From NCBI GenBank assembly GCA_964538375.1, contig CAZIFQ010000011.1:25738-89737 (forward strand): 64,000 nucleotides of DNA. Reading direction: 5' to 3'. Origin of the DNA: JAUUZQ01 sp964538375 (GTDB taxonomy: Bacteria > Bacteroidota > Bacteroidia > Bacteroidales > GCA-2748055). Under the pieces are notes generated by a model. It saw only the letters and a program-made list of their open reading frames with translations, was not told the DNA's origin and ran no database searches. Shown here piece after piece: positions 52,453 to 61,772 of this stretch. Within the stretch, counting starts at the first letter, position 1. Each line of letters begins with the position of its first letter. Position numbers and translations under genes: made by a program.

Positions 52453-53772
52453 ATGAAAATACCACGGGAAAGAATAGTTGGATTCATCATAAGCGTGATC
52501 CTTTGGTCACTGCTTATTATCTGGATCAATGCCTTTTGGTTTCTTTTCTTCAACATTCTATTTATCGACATTTTCATTACCAGGTTTTTCGACTGGAGCT
52601 TAAAAAGCTACAGCATTTCAAAATCCTCTAAGAGTGTGATTGAATGGATAACACTGTTCCTTATTGCAGCCATCATCTCAATCTCAGTTAAAGTTTTATT
52701 CGTCGAGGCCTATAAAATTCCTACACCATCCATGGAACAAAGTCTGCTGGCAGGCGATTATATCTTTGTAAGTAAACTGGCCTATGGCCCCAAACTTCCC
52801 AATACCCCGCTGAGCATTCCTTTCCTCCCCAACCAGTTAGAGAACGGGGCCAAAACCTATTCAGAAAAATTATTACTGCCATACAAACGGCTAAAAGGGT
52901 TGTCATCAGTTAAAAGAAACGACATCATAGTATTCAGTTTTCCGGAAGGAGATACTATGGTAGTGCAATACCCCGGTCAGAACTATTACTCACTGGTGAG
53001 ACAATATGGAAGAGAATATATCCACAGTCACTTCGACATGCTCACTCATCCGGTCGACAGAAGAGAGAATTACGTCAAGAGATGTATAGGCCTTCCGGGC
53101 GATACGCTTACCATAAAAGACGGATTTGTGGATGTGAATGGCGATCAATTTGAATTCTTTCAAACACAAAAATTTAAATACTATCTTACTACAAAAGGAA
53201 GCAGGCTCCAGGACAGTACGCTGAATATGTTAAATATTCTTAAAAATGAATTTACCTACAATCCTGCAAATTCGCTCCACGTTATATACCTGACCATTGA
53301 ACAGGCGGAGTTTGTAAAGAACCTCCAGGAGGTAAGAAGTCTAAAAAGGTTTGTCGAACCAGTTCTCTCATTTCATAACCAGGAAATATTTCCTCACAAC
53401 GAAATGTACAAATGGACCAGTGATCTTTTTGGCCCGTTGGTGATCCCCAGGAAGGGAATGACAATTGATCTAAGTCACTCTTTAATTCCTCTTTATGAGA
53501 GAGTTATCAGAAATTACGAGAACAATAATTTTTGTGAAATAGATAGCGTTTTTTATATCGACGGAAGAGAAGTCACAAGCTATACATTCAAAATGGATTA
53601 CTATTTTGTAATGGGAGATAACAGGCATAATTCTGCCGACTCCCGCTACTGGGGATTTGTCCCGGAAGACCACCTCCTGGGAAAAGCTGTTATGATATGG
53701 TTGTCGATAAAACCAGGCGAATCATTTTTACAAGGTTTAAGAAAAGAACGTATCTTTAGGCGCATTAAATAA
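52453..53772 (+). CDS. lepB: Signal peptidase I, paralogue 1
   Basis: The 439-residue inner-membrane peptidase cleaves signal peptides. Two hydrophobic segments and a third near residue 75 anchor it. The catalytic Ser93 is in PTPSMEQSLL and the general base Lys209 is in ENYVKRCIGLPGD. The conserved [21 protein letters not shown] box lies near the C-terminus. A large insertion between the Lys box and the last box (about residues 225-375) is normal for Bacteroidota. A second paralogue follows after 11 bases. This copy is more divergent in the insertion, so it may prefer other substrates. Confidence 0.92.
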   Translation: MKIPRERIVGFIISVILWSLLIIWINAFWFLFFNILFIDIFITRFFDWSLKSYSISKSSKSVIEWITLFLIAAIISISVKVLFVEAYKIPTPSMEQSLLAGDYIFVSKLAYGPKLPNTPLSIPFLPNQLENGAKTYSEKLLLPYKRLKGLSSVKRNDIIVFSFPEGDTMVVQYPGQNYYSLVRQYGREYIHSHFDMLTHPVDRRENYVKRCIGLPGDTLTIKDGFVDVNGDQFEFFQTQKFKYYLTTKGSRLQDSTLNMLNILKNEFTYNPANSLHVIYLTIEQAEFVKNLQEVRSLKRFVEPVLSFHNQEIFPHNEMYKWTSDLFGPLVIPRKGMTIDLSHSLIPLYERVIRNYENNNFCEIDSVFYIDGREVTSYTFKMDYYFVMGDNRHNSADSRYWGFVPEDHLLGKAVMIWLSIKPGESFLQGLRKERIFRRIK

Positions 53773-53783
53773 ATTTACTTTAA

Positions 53784-55253
53784 ATGAATCAGGATATTAA
53801 GAAAAAATTCACAGTTGGCTATGTAAAAGAGTCGGTGAATACATTGAAAGACAAAGGCCTTAAACATATCATTAAAGCTATCGCGGCATTAGTATTATAC
53901 ATACTTTTCGTCATCTGGCTTCACAATTATTGGTTCTTGTTTGGAATTCCAATTGTTTTCGATATTTACGTTACCAAGATAGTGAACTGGACTTTTTGGA
54001 AGAAGAGAAACAAGAAAAACCATATGCTTGTTGAGTGGCTTGATGCCTTGATTTTTGCTGTTGTAGCAGTTTCCCTTATTAATATCTTCCTCTTTCAGAA
54101 CTATAAGATTCCTACACCTTCAATGGAAGGTTCACTCCTTGTTGGCGACCACTTATATGTTAGTAAAACAGTATATGGACCAAGAACACCAAATACACCA
54201 TTAGCAATACCTTTCCTTCCCAATACAGTTTTGCAAAAAAAATCATACCTGGAATGGATCCAAAAACCCTATAAACGTTTAATTGGATTTAGTGATGTAA
54301 AGAGAAACGATATTGTTGTATTTAATTTCCCGGCATCCGACACTGTAGCACTTGAGAAATCTGATCACAGGGTATATGCCAAGGGAAATTTCGACTATTT
54401 CGATTTAATAAGAGATGAGGCATACAGCTTAATGGAGAGAGATAAGGTTCAGAATAACAGGGAATTACCCTACAATGTATATGCAGCATACGCCAGGAAA
54501 CGAATCCATGAGCTATATGATGTAGAAACCCGTCCGGTTGACAGAAGAGATAATTATATCAAGCGTTGTGTAGCTATTGCGGGAGATGTTCTTGAGGTCA
54601 GAAATAACAATGTTATTGTCAATGGAGAGCCCCAGAAACAGTATGAAGGCATCCAAAAGATATATCGCGTTACCACTAACGGTACACCTATCAACCCAAG
54701 GTCATTGGAGAAATTCCGTGTCTCGCCCAGGTCCGCAGATTTAAGAAATAATCCAAGTTATGCCTTTCCTTTAACGGAAGATAATGCTGAAGAGATTAGC
54801 ACATTTCCAGGAGTTGTGAGCGTGAAAGCTCTTAAAATGTATACAGATGGGCAGTACGATCGTGATATCTTCCCACATACAACTGATTATACCTGGAACC
54901 TTGAGTATTATGGTCCCCTTACCATACCGGCAAAGGGTGAAACGGTTGAATTAACACTAAAAAACCTACCTATATACAAGAGAATTATCGAAGCATATGA
55001 GCAAAACTCATTGCTGATTAAAGGAGACGATATTTATATCAATGAGGAGCTGGCTACTTCCTATACCTTTAAAATGGATTACTACTTCATGATGGGTGAT
55101 AATCGCCACAGTTCTGCCGACTCACGATTTTGGGGATTTGTTCCTGAAGACCATATCATTGGAAAGCCACGCCTAATATGGCTTAGCTTAGACAAAGACT
55201 ATGGCGGAATTCGTTGGAACAGGTTATTCAAAATTGTCAGAAGCGACCGTTAA
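53784..55253 (+). CDS. lepB: Signal peptidase I, paralogue 2
   Basis: The 489-residue paralogue has catalytic Ser113 in [10 protein letters not shown] and Lys260 in [13 protein letters not shown], with [21 protein letters not shown] near the end. It is about 50 residues longer than its neighbour, with a longer insertion between the Ser and Lys boxes that contains [16 protein letters not shown]. It probably acts as the main signal peptidase. It belongs to the dapB-lepB-lepB-wbqC unit. Confidence 0.92.
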   Translation: MNQDIKKKFTVGYVKESVNTLKDKGLKHIIKAIAALVLYILFVIWLHNYWFLFGIPIVFDIYVTKIVNWTFWKKRNKKNHMLVEWLDALIFAVVAVSLINIFLFQNYKIPTPSMEGSLLVGDHLYVSKTVYGPRTPNTPLAIPFLPNTVLQKKSYLEWIQKPYKRLIGFSDVKRNDIVVFNFPASDTVALEKSDHRVYAKGNFDYFDLIRDEAYSLMERDKVQNNRELPYNVYAAYARKRIHELYDVETRPVDRRDNYIKRCVAIAGDVLEVRNNNVIVNGEPQKQYEGIQKIYRVTTNGTPINPRSLEKFRVSPRSADLRNNPSYAFPLTEDNAEEISTFPGVVSVKALKMYTDGQYDRDIFPHTTDYTWNLEYYGPLTIPAKGETVELTLKNLPIYKRIIEAYEQNSLLIKGDDIYINEELATSYTFKMDYYFMMGDNRHSSADSRFWGFVPEDHIIGKPRLIWLSLDKDYGGIRWNRLFKIVRSDR

Positions 55254-55268
55254 ATACATTCATTTCCA

Positions 55269-55904
55269 ATGATTTATCCGTGCCTGTATAATGCGCCTTT
55301 AGTATACTATGCACTAATTCTGCATGAGCATAAGCCCTTTGTAGTTGAACACTACGATCATTATACTAAGCAAACTTTTCGAAACAGGTGCAGCATACTG
55401 GGAGGCAACGGGACCATGGACATTGTTGTTCCTGTGGTGAAGAATCATGGGAAAAAGACCCTCATGAAAGATGTGCTCATTGATTATGATTCTTCCTGGC
55501 AAGCCGTGCATTGGAAGAGCATTCACTCTGCCTATGCCTCCTCCCCGTTTTTCGAATATGTGGCAGATTACTATGAGCCATATTATTCGAAAAGATACAA
55601 GTACCTGGCAGATCTTAATTGTGATCTCCTTTTTACTACCTTGGAACTGCTGAATTTTGATTTGACATTCACTAAATCAGACGATTTTACGCCTCTTGAC
55701 AGCATGGACGACTTAAGGGATACAATTCATCCAAAGAAGGCATTTAAAGTGGGATCCATGGTGTATACACCCTTTCCCTATCAACAGGTATTTTCAGACC
55801 GTCATGGATTTAAAGATAATCTTAGTATCCTGGATCTTCTCTTCAATGAAGGACAAAATGCAGCGATGATTCTGAAAAATTCTGTCTCAAGCAGTGAGCA
55901 ATAA
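55269..55904 (+). CDS. WbqC-like family protein
   Basis: The 211-residue protein resembles the WbqC family (MIYPCLYNAPLVYYALILHE; TFRNRCSILGGNGTMDIVVPV; HWKSIHSAYASSPFFEYVADYY). Members occur next to polysaccharide or envelope genes, but the reaction is not defined. The Bacteroidota version is commonly found directly after lepB, as here with 15 bases between. Cytoplasmic, no membrane helix. Confidence 0.82.
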   Translation: MIYPCLYNAPLVYYALILHEHKPFVVEHYDHYTKQTFRNRCSILGGNGTMDIVVPVVKNHGKKTLMKDVLIDYDSSWQAVHWKSIHSAYASSPFFEYVADYYEPYYSKRYKYLADLNCDLLFTTLELLNFDLTFTKSDDFTPLDSMDDLRDTIHPKKAFKVGSMVYTPFPYQQVFSDRHGFKDNLSILDLLFNEGQNAAMILKNSVSSSEQ

Positions 55905-55908
55905 AAAA

Positions 55909-55934
55909 CCCGGTTAGAATAATCTCCAACCGGG
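55909..55934 (-). terminator. Terminator between convergent wbqC-like and ompP1 genes
   Basis: CCCGGTT and AACCGGG pair around a 12-nt loop. On the minus strand the stem is followed by TTTTTTATT, so it best ends transcription of the minus-strand barrel gene. Confidence 0.7.
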
Positions 55935-55959
55935 CCTTGCCATATCTAAGTTATTTTTT

Positions 55960-57435
55960 TTAGAACTTATAGCCCAGGGTCACCATTAAGTTAACAGCGC
56001 TATAATCATTTCTCGAGATTACAAATCCATCTACCTGCTCAGGAAAACGCTGGTACAATCCATATGTTTCACTGTAAGTTCTCAATGAGTAAGAAATGTC
56101 AACATATGTCTGGCTGGTTCTGAAACCAAGACCAGCTGAATATACCCATATATCTGAGGCATTATCGCTAATTACATATGGATTCATGTAGTATTGTGCA
56201 CCTGCCCTCAGGTAAATTGGATTCAACCTGATTTCAGCTCCGGCTTTTAAGTTATGTGCATCTTTAAAATCCTGTGAAATTGCCATGTTCTCCTCAACAA
56301 ATTTGTACCCCGGGCTATCCAGGTCTGACGAAGAATAATCAACATACTCATATTCAGCCGATAGAATTCCCAATTTTCCCAGTAACAAGGCTACGCTTGC
56401 ACTGGCCCTGTAGGGAGTTTTTAATGTATACTCCTTGGCGTACATACCGGAAGATTCATAACCATCCTCGTAGCCGGAATTGGTACTCCAATAGGCATTA
56501 AGATCAGTAAACTTCTCGTCTGTAAGGTAATACGTTGTTGGCGCATGAAATGAAGCACCAATTCTCAGGATATGTATGGGTTTAACAATAACTCCAATCT
56601 TAAAAGTATATCCTGTTCCCCGGGTTGTATTATTTTCTCCAAAGCGGAAAGATTCGAAATCAGGTTCCAGGTCGTTGAAATCTGATTCTGTATGATAAAT
56701 ATCTTCGTAATACCTTACAGAATGGATACCAAAGGTAGCTCCCAAATAAATCTTATTCGATATATTGGCAGCATAAGAAAATGCATATTCTCCAAGGTAT
56801 CCTCTCTTCTCAACAATCCTAACCTGCTCTTCTCCATATCCGTCATAATCAATCGCCTCGTAGGGCTCCAGGAAATGCCAGTAATTGTTGTTAACCGTAT
56901 CATAGGGCATCAACCCGGTATTATTTGCCAACTCCTCATAAAATGGATCCAACTCATTATTATTGTTAGCAAAGTAGGTAAAGTCATCAAGCAAAGAAGA
57001 GGTAGTATTCACAGCCTTCATCATCGTAGTGCTATGATAATTATTAAGTGCATTGTACCCAAAGGAGAAAACCGAGGTTACCAGTCCTTCCTCCTTGTTT
57101 CGGTTAAAAGCAGTAACAATACCAATACTACCAATATTGAAATTATTATCTGAGTCTTTTGTTGTTTCACCCAGGTAATTGGCTGAAGAATTATTGATGT
57201 AAAAAGAGGGTGTTATGCTTAACTCGGAAGAGCGATAGAGACCCAGACCGGCCGGGTTCACAGAAGCTGAGGAGAAATCTCCACCTACAGCTCCTAAAGC
57301 ACCTCCCATGGCTGCATATCTTGCAGTCCCAACAGGATAAACCTGTGAAAATCTTAATGCCTGGACCTGATTCTGTGCAGAAATAGATACTGAAAAAATC
57401 AGGAACATTATGGCTATATAATAACCTTTCATCAT
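55960..57435 (-). CDS. OmpP1/FadL/TodX-family outer-membrane channel
   Basis: The 491-residue protein has a signal peptide (ending ISAQNQ) and a 14-strand-type barrel. The family N-terminal hatch motif is present in VGTARYAAMGGALGAVGGDFS, followed by SVNPAGLGLYRSSELSITP. FadL-type proteins take up hydrophobic molecules such as fatty acids or aromatics. The C-terminus ends in the aromatic strand VTLGYKF. A second ATG directly follows the first (MMKGYY). It is downstream of the Y/S-rich lipoprotein gene on the same strand. The substrate is unknown. Confidence 0.86.
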   Translation of the reverse strand: MMKGYYIAIMFLIFSVSISAQNQVQALRFSQVYPVGTARYAAMGGALGAVGGDFSSASVNPAGLGLYRSSELSITPSFYINNSSANYLGETTKDSDNNFNIGSIGIVTAFNRNKEEGLVTSVFSFGYNALNNYHSTTMMKAVNTTSSLLDDFTYFANNNNELDPFYEELANNTGLMPYDTVNNNYWHFLEPYEAIDYDGYGEEQVRIVEKRGYLGEYAFSYAANISNKIYLGATFGIHSVRYYEDIYHTESDFNDLEPDFESFRFGENNTTRGTGYTFKIGVIVKPIHILRIGASFHAPTTYYLTDEKFTDLNAYWSTNSGYEDGYESSGMYAKEYTLKTPYRASASVALLLGKLGILSAEYEYVDYSSSDLDSPGYKFVEENMAISQDFKDAHNLKAGAEIRLNPIYLRAGAQYYMNPYVISDNASDIWVYSAGLGFRTSQTYVDISYSLRTYSETYGLYQRFPEQVDGFVISRNDYSAVNLMVTLGYKF

Positions 57436-57476
57436 TGTTGTATTTTAGCTTGATTAGAATAAAAACAGTAATAATT

Positions 57477-57498
57477 CTTCCCGGGAATTCCCGGGAAG
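57477..57498 (-). terminator. Perfect palindrome between the Y/S-rich gene and ompP1
   Basis: CTTCCCGGGAATTCCCGGGAAG is a perfect 22-bp palindrome, 18 bases after the stop of the upstream minus-strand gene. It may act as a terminator hairpin or as a protein-binding dyad. The T-tract on the minus strand is weak. Confidence 0.5.
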
Positions 57499-57516
57499 AG
57501 TTATACTGTAGATTGT

Positions 57517-59271
57517 TTATCGACGAGACCCTGAGCTTCTTGAGCTGCTTGATGAGCTGCTGCTACGACTTGAAGAACTTCCACTGCTACTGCGTCCTGA
57601 ACTTCCGCTACTACTGCTTCTTGAACTTCCGCTGTAAGAGCTGCTGCTTCTTCCTGAACTTGAACTACTGCTACTACTTGGTCTGCTGTAGGAACTACTG
57701 CTTCTTGAAGAACTGCTACTCGGCCTACTGTAGGAACTGCTACTTTTTGTAGAGCTGCTGCTTGGCCTGCTGTATGTACTGCTGCTTTTAGTATTTGTAC
57801 TTCGGGTAGTAGTTGCAGGACGTGTTGCTGAACTCCTGTTATACGATGAACTTGAACTTGTACGTGGTTTTGTATAACTAGGTGTGTATGTTCTTGTTGA
57901 CTGTGTAGTAGACCTTTGAGAAGCAGAATTAGGAGATTGGCGTGTTGTAGTCGGGCGAGTAGTTGTTACCGTCTTTTTTCTTGCGTTGGAATTACTACTC
58001 CCATTGTTTCTGTAAACATTCCCATTTGAATTACTCCTGTTGGTATTTGCATTACTGTTACCACTGTTGTTTCTGTTGTTATTGTGGGGATTCTGATTCC
58101 CATTGTCATTAAGATTATTATCAGGCCTGTCATTACCATAGTGGTTACCATTGTTGTTCCGGTTCCGGTTTTGGTTATTGGCATTATTTTCATTGCCCTG
58201 ACCTGTCCTTGTTCTTGTGTTAGTTGTTGTACCTGTGGATTGTGCATCAGTTCTTGTCCTTGTTACACCCGGTGAACCGGAATTCCTGCTCTTAGGATCC
58301 ACTGATGTTTTACTCCTGGTATCCCTGTATGCATCACTATTACGTGTTGCACCATCTCCGGTATTCATATTACTTCTGCTCCTGTAGCGTGAATCATTTC
58401 CCATCGCATTTGTCTTTCTGCTTGCTGAGCTACTGGAAACCCCGTAGTTACCATATCCATAAGATGACCTAGATGACAAACTACTGTTATAGTACCTGCT
58501 ATGATTGGCTGAACCACTACCAGAATAGTATCTGGACCTGTTATTATAATATGCCCTGTTATAGCTTCCATAGTTACCATATCCGTAATAATCATTGTAC
58601 CCATAATATCCGGAATTATACCCATTGTAGTATGGACGATTGTACCAGCTGCTATAGCCATAATACGGATAACCATATCCACCATATCCATATCCATATC
58701 CACCGTATCCATATCCGTAAGATGGGTATCCGTATCCATAACCCATACTCATACCCCAATGGTATGGTCTGCCGGTATAGAAATACATATCAGTATAGTA
58801 AGGATCATAATAGTCCCAACCATAATAACTGTTTGAAAATCTTCTCAGCCGTGATGAGTAATAATAATCATCAGAACCGTAGTAATTATTATTAATAATT
58901 ACAGGCGCTTGTCCGTTTCCATATCCCTCCTCCACATACTCTTCATTGGCATAATTCTGTTCACTTCCTTCCGGTTGATAAACTTCGCCTTCTATCTCAC
59001 CTTCCATCTCGAGGCGATACCTTTCATAATCACTAAGTCCTTTTAAATAAGAGCTGTCTTCATCCATAGGCTGAGTTGCCATAGTTTGCTGCGCGTCAAA
59101 ATTTGCCTGGGAAATATTGGCAGGCTGCGGTGCTACATAACTTGTTTGGCTCTGAGCGGATGCCGGATTATAATATACATCATCATATTCACTATAAGCT
59201 GCATACTTTGATGATCCACAAGATGCCAAAACAAATGCTGCGCTGATCGATATAATTGTTAATGTTTTCAT
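57517..59271 (-). CDS. Low-complexity lipoprotein rich in Tyr/Gly, Asn and Ser
   Basis: The 584-residue lipoprotein has Cys18 (VLASC). An acidic region (about 20-120) is followed by a Tyr/Gly-rich repeat segment (about 140-240, GYGYGGYGYGYGGYGYPYYG), then Asn/Arg-rich (about 330-420) and Thr/Ser/Arg-rich tails. The last 80 residues are mostly Ser with SSSSYSRP units. The whole is predicted to be disordered. No domain was recognised. Such proteins are likely surface-exposed or matrix-forming, but this is a guess. It is preceded by an unusual strong Shine-Dalgarno (59279-59285). Its Ser repeats are also repetitive at the DNA level. Confidence 0.78.
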   Translation of the reverse strand: MKTLTIISISAAFVLASCGSSKYAAYSEYDDVYYNPASAQSQTSYVAPQPANISQANFDAQQTMATQPMDEDSSYLKGLSDYERYRLEMEGEIEGEVYQPEGSEQNYANEEYVEEGYGNGQAPVIINNNYYGSDDYYYSSRLRRFSNSYYGWDYYDPYYTDMYFYTGRPYHWGMSMGYGYGYPSYGYGYGGYGYGYGGYGYPYYGYSSWYNRPYYNGYNSGYYGYNDYYGYGNYGSYNRAYYNNRSRYYSGSGSANHSRYYNSSLSSRSSYGYGNYGVSSSSASRKTNAMGNDSRYRSRSNMNTGDGATRNSDAYRDTRSKTSVDPKSRNSGSPGVTRTRTDAQSTGTTTNTRTRTGQGNENNANNQNRNRNNNGNHYGNDRPDNNLNDNGNQNPHNNNRNNSGNSNANTNRSNSNGNVYRNNGSSNSNARKKTVTTTRPTTTRQSPNSASQRSTTQSTRTYTPSYTKPRTSSSSSYNRSSATRPATTTRSTNTKSSSTYSRPSSSSTKSSSSYSRPSSSSSRSSSSYSRPSSSSSSSSGRSSSSYSGSSRSSSSGSSGRSSSGSSSSRSSSSSSSSRSSGSRR

Positions 59272-59278
59272 AGCATGT

Positions 59279-59285
59279 CCTCCTT
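59279..59285 (-). promoter_or_regulatory. Strong Shine-Dalgarno before the Y/S-rich lipoprotein
   Basis: On the minus strand AAGGAGG lies 7 nt before the ATG at 59271. Such a sequence is rare in this window; infC has the only comparable one. Confidence 0.6.
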
Positions 59286-59531
59286 GTAAAATTACTTCTT
59301 TGGTATTTACTTTCTAATAACTCAAAGTTCGTGCCAAATGATAGATTTTCTGAAAATGATTTCAATTCACTTTATCAAAAAATATATTATTTGTACAAGA
59401 TAAGAAAATCTATATTATCACTCCTTTAAGCTTTATTCCTATTTATTAGATAGTTATTCACTTTGAGCAAGTTCAAGAAGGTAAAATTCATATAATTGAG
59501 AGCCAGTTTCAATGCATCAAGGTACCTCCGA

Positions 59532-61583
59532 TCAGTCCCAGTCAGGGATAGATACCATAGACTGATGAAGGGAAGTATTATATCCGGGTGACCTTATTGG
59601 CTTATAGGAAACTCCCTTTCGGGGATTGTCACCCTGGGTGTATATCCATATATTTTTCTGATCCCATGTAATGATCTCATCCCTTGAATCACCATAAATA
59701 TCTAAAACCACATTACTCAAATCGGGATGACCATCATCGGGTAATACAACAACCAGTTTACCATAGCCATCGTAGAGACCACCATCACCGGAACTGGCAT
59801 TCAGTAGAAAATATTCCTCTCCGTCACCTCTCCAGTTTACGGGGAGGCACTGGCTCCCGAAGGGCCCCGGCTCCAAAGATTGATAAATCTCACCTTGAGA
59901 ATCATACAAATTGATGATTCCCTGGCTACCCCAAAAATTGCTCGTCACCATTTCCAATCCTTGCAAGTCATTCCGGAAATTGCCTATGGAGATACTTTGA
60001 ATATTACCGATGGGATGATGAACAATCTTCTCCCCTGACTGATCAAGAACAATTGAGCCCCAGTCACCTGCCCCATACACAATTTTTAATGTGCTGTCTG
60101 CAGATGGATTTGGAGAAACGATGGCTATCTCCTTAACCCGTGATCCATATTGATCCTTTACATCCCAAATTACTGAGCCATCATGATCAATAAGTGAATA
60201 TCCCGTAGCGATTTCATCCTTTCCATCAAAGTCTATGTCTTCCGCAGCAGGATAGGAAGCATTGTCAACATGATTTGACCATAGCAAGCGCATTCGCTCA
60301 TTATATGCATATATCATTCCTCCTCCATCAATAACAATCATATCACTGTCCCTGCCTTTTCCCTGCAAGTCACAAAAGAATATACTTTTTTCCTTCCCGC
60401 TTTTCCTGCCACTAACTCTCAATGCTCCAGGCAAGCTGACTCTCCTTCTAATCCGTTTACCTGATTCTCCTTTTAGTATATTAATTTTACTTTCAGAAAT
60501 ATAAATCACTTCTCTGGAACCATCCCCGTTTATATCATGAATTTGCATAGGGAAATCTTCTACAGGCAGTTGATTACTCATCAGTGGAGTTCCATTTTGC
60601 CAAAGTATTTCTCCTGTTGTTGTCATAGCAGTCAGACAAGCTATTCTTGAATCTCCTCCATTCTTAACATGCTGGACAAGTACAATATCTGTCTCTCCAT
60701 CCATATTTAAATCTCCAAATCTAGGCATATTCCCCGATCCAAAATCATCTGTAGAAATTGAATCCAATAGTACAGCATCAGTATTTTCATTTAGCCGCAT
60801 CATCATTTGAGATGCAATTTGATTCCTGTGCCTGTTAAGCTTCCTTTTTTCCGATTTCAACATGCTTACCTTAATTGAATTAAAGTTCGCCTTAACATCT
60901 GACAAGAGTCCAATTTTACCTTGCTGATAAGTATCATCAATTGCCACAAGGTTTATCGAATCGTTAACCTGAACATATATTTTATCGTCTCGAAGTGTAA
61001 TATAGCCCTCATATTCAGAGCCGGCTTGCCAGTTAAAACTTCGGGAAGCCAACACTTTTTCAAATGGCCTGTATGGAGCAGTGGCATGTTGTATAAGTTT
61101 CACCATAAGCATATTACCCTCCATACCAAAAAAATAATAGCACCTGTCATTCTGATACCTAAACATAATTCCACACTTATCCATTAGCTCATAAGGGGTA
61201 AAAGTAAATCTAACAGAATAGTTTGTCCATATACTGTCACCTGCAACTATGGCCGGATGAGAATGCCTGCTAATTAGATTTTTTGTGCTGCCTGTATTGC
61301 TAAAATTCTGTCTCAATACAGCTTCTCCATTCACTTCTAAAATCTCCCAGGCAGTTTGATATCCCTTCTCTCTACCAAATGAGGTGATGGTCCAATTTCC
61401 CTTTTGACCCGCTCCGGAGAGGTAGTAGTATTCGGCCAATGTATCTGAAGCGGCAGAAAGAACTCCAATAGGCAGTTGGTCAAACCCATCCTCAAACAAA
61501 TCAACCTGGGAAAGGTTATCTGAGCAAGCAGTGAGAATTAAAAAAACAAACAAGCAAATAATATTCGTTGAATACTTACTCAT
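59532..61583 (-). CDS. Lipoprotein with jelly-roll (DUF1080-like) and FG-GAP-type propeller domains
   Basis: The 683-residue lipoprotein has Cys20 (ILTACSD). Residues about 30-245 look like a concanavalin/DUF1080-type jelly-roll that could bind or process glycans (YSVRFTFTPYELMDKCGIMFRY; GKIGLLSD). Residues about 290-660 contain calcium-binding-like repeats, namely GDLNMDGETDIVL, DINGDGSREVIY and DIDFDGKDEIATGY. These are typical of FG-GAP/VCBS or rhamnogalacturonan-lyase-type propellers. No catalytic residue could be fixed. It is surface or periplasmic; function unknown. Confidence 0.75.
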   Translation of the reverse strand: MSKYSTNIICLFVFLILTACSDNLSQVDLFEDGFDQLPIGVLSAASDTLAEYYYLSGAGQKGNWTITSFGREKGYQTAWEILEVNGEAVLRQNFSNTGSTKNLISRHSHPAIVAGDSIWTNYSVRFTFTPYELMDKCGIMFRYQNDRCYYFFGMEGNMLMVKLIQHATAPYRPFEKVLASRSFNWQAGSEYEGYITLRDDKIYVQVNDSINLVAIDDTYQQGKIGLLSDVKANFNSIKVSMLKSEKRKLNRHRNQIASQMMMRLNENTDAVLLDSISTDDFGSGNMPRFGDLNMDGETDIVLVQHVKNGGDSRIACLTAMTTTGEILWQNGTPLMSNQLPVEDFPMQIHDINGDGSREVIYISESKINILKGESGKRIRRRVSLPGALRVSGRKSGKEKSIFFCDLQGKGRDSDMIVIDGGGMIYAYNERMRLLWSNHVDNASYPAAEDIDFDGKDEIATGYSLIDHDGSVIWDVKDQYGSRVKEIAIVSPNPSADSTLKIVYGAGDWGSIVLDQSGEKIVHHPIGNIQSISIGNFRNDLQGLEMVTSNFWGSQGIINLYDSQGEIYQSLEPGPFGSQCLPVNWRGDGEEYFLLNASSGDGGLYDGYGKLVVVLPDDGHPDLSNVVLDIYGDSRDEIITWDQKNIWIYTQGDNPRKGVSYKPIRSPGYNTSLHQSMVSIPDWD

Positions 61584-61772
61584 GTAGATTCTTATAATTC
61601 GCTGTAAATATACATCTTTCTAATTCTGTGATACAATTAATATACATATATTCAATGTCGACTCTTTACCAAATAATTTCGCTATTCCATCAATATTCCA
61701 ATGAATTCAGAAATAATCATAGCAGTTTCTTCTATCTTTAATATATTTACAGGACGAAGGTAAGAAGGAGAT

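Noticed and set aside
52453..55253. Recent duplication of lepB as something unusual
   Set aside because: The two copies are clearly diverged, both have intact catalytic residues, and tandem lepB after dapB is common in Bacteroidales.
56692..57153. 153-codon plus-strand open frame
   Set aside because: It lies antisense to the OmpP1/FadL gene, which has a clear signal peptide and family motifs; the antisense product looks like no protein family.
58473..58895. His/Tyr-rich plus-strand open frame of 140 codons
   Set aside because: It is the mirror of the low-complexity Tyr/Gly-rich gene on the other strand, so its composition is a codon artefact.
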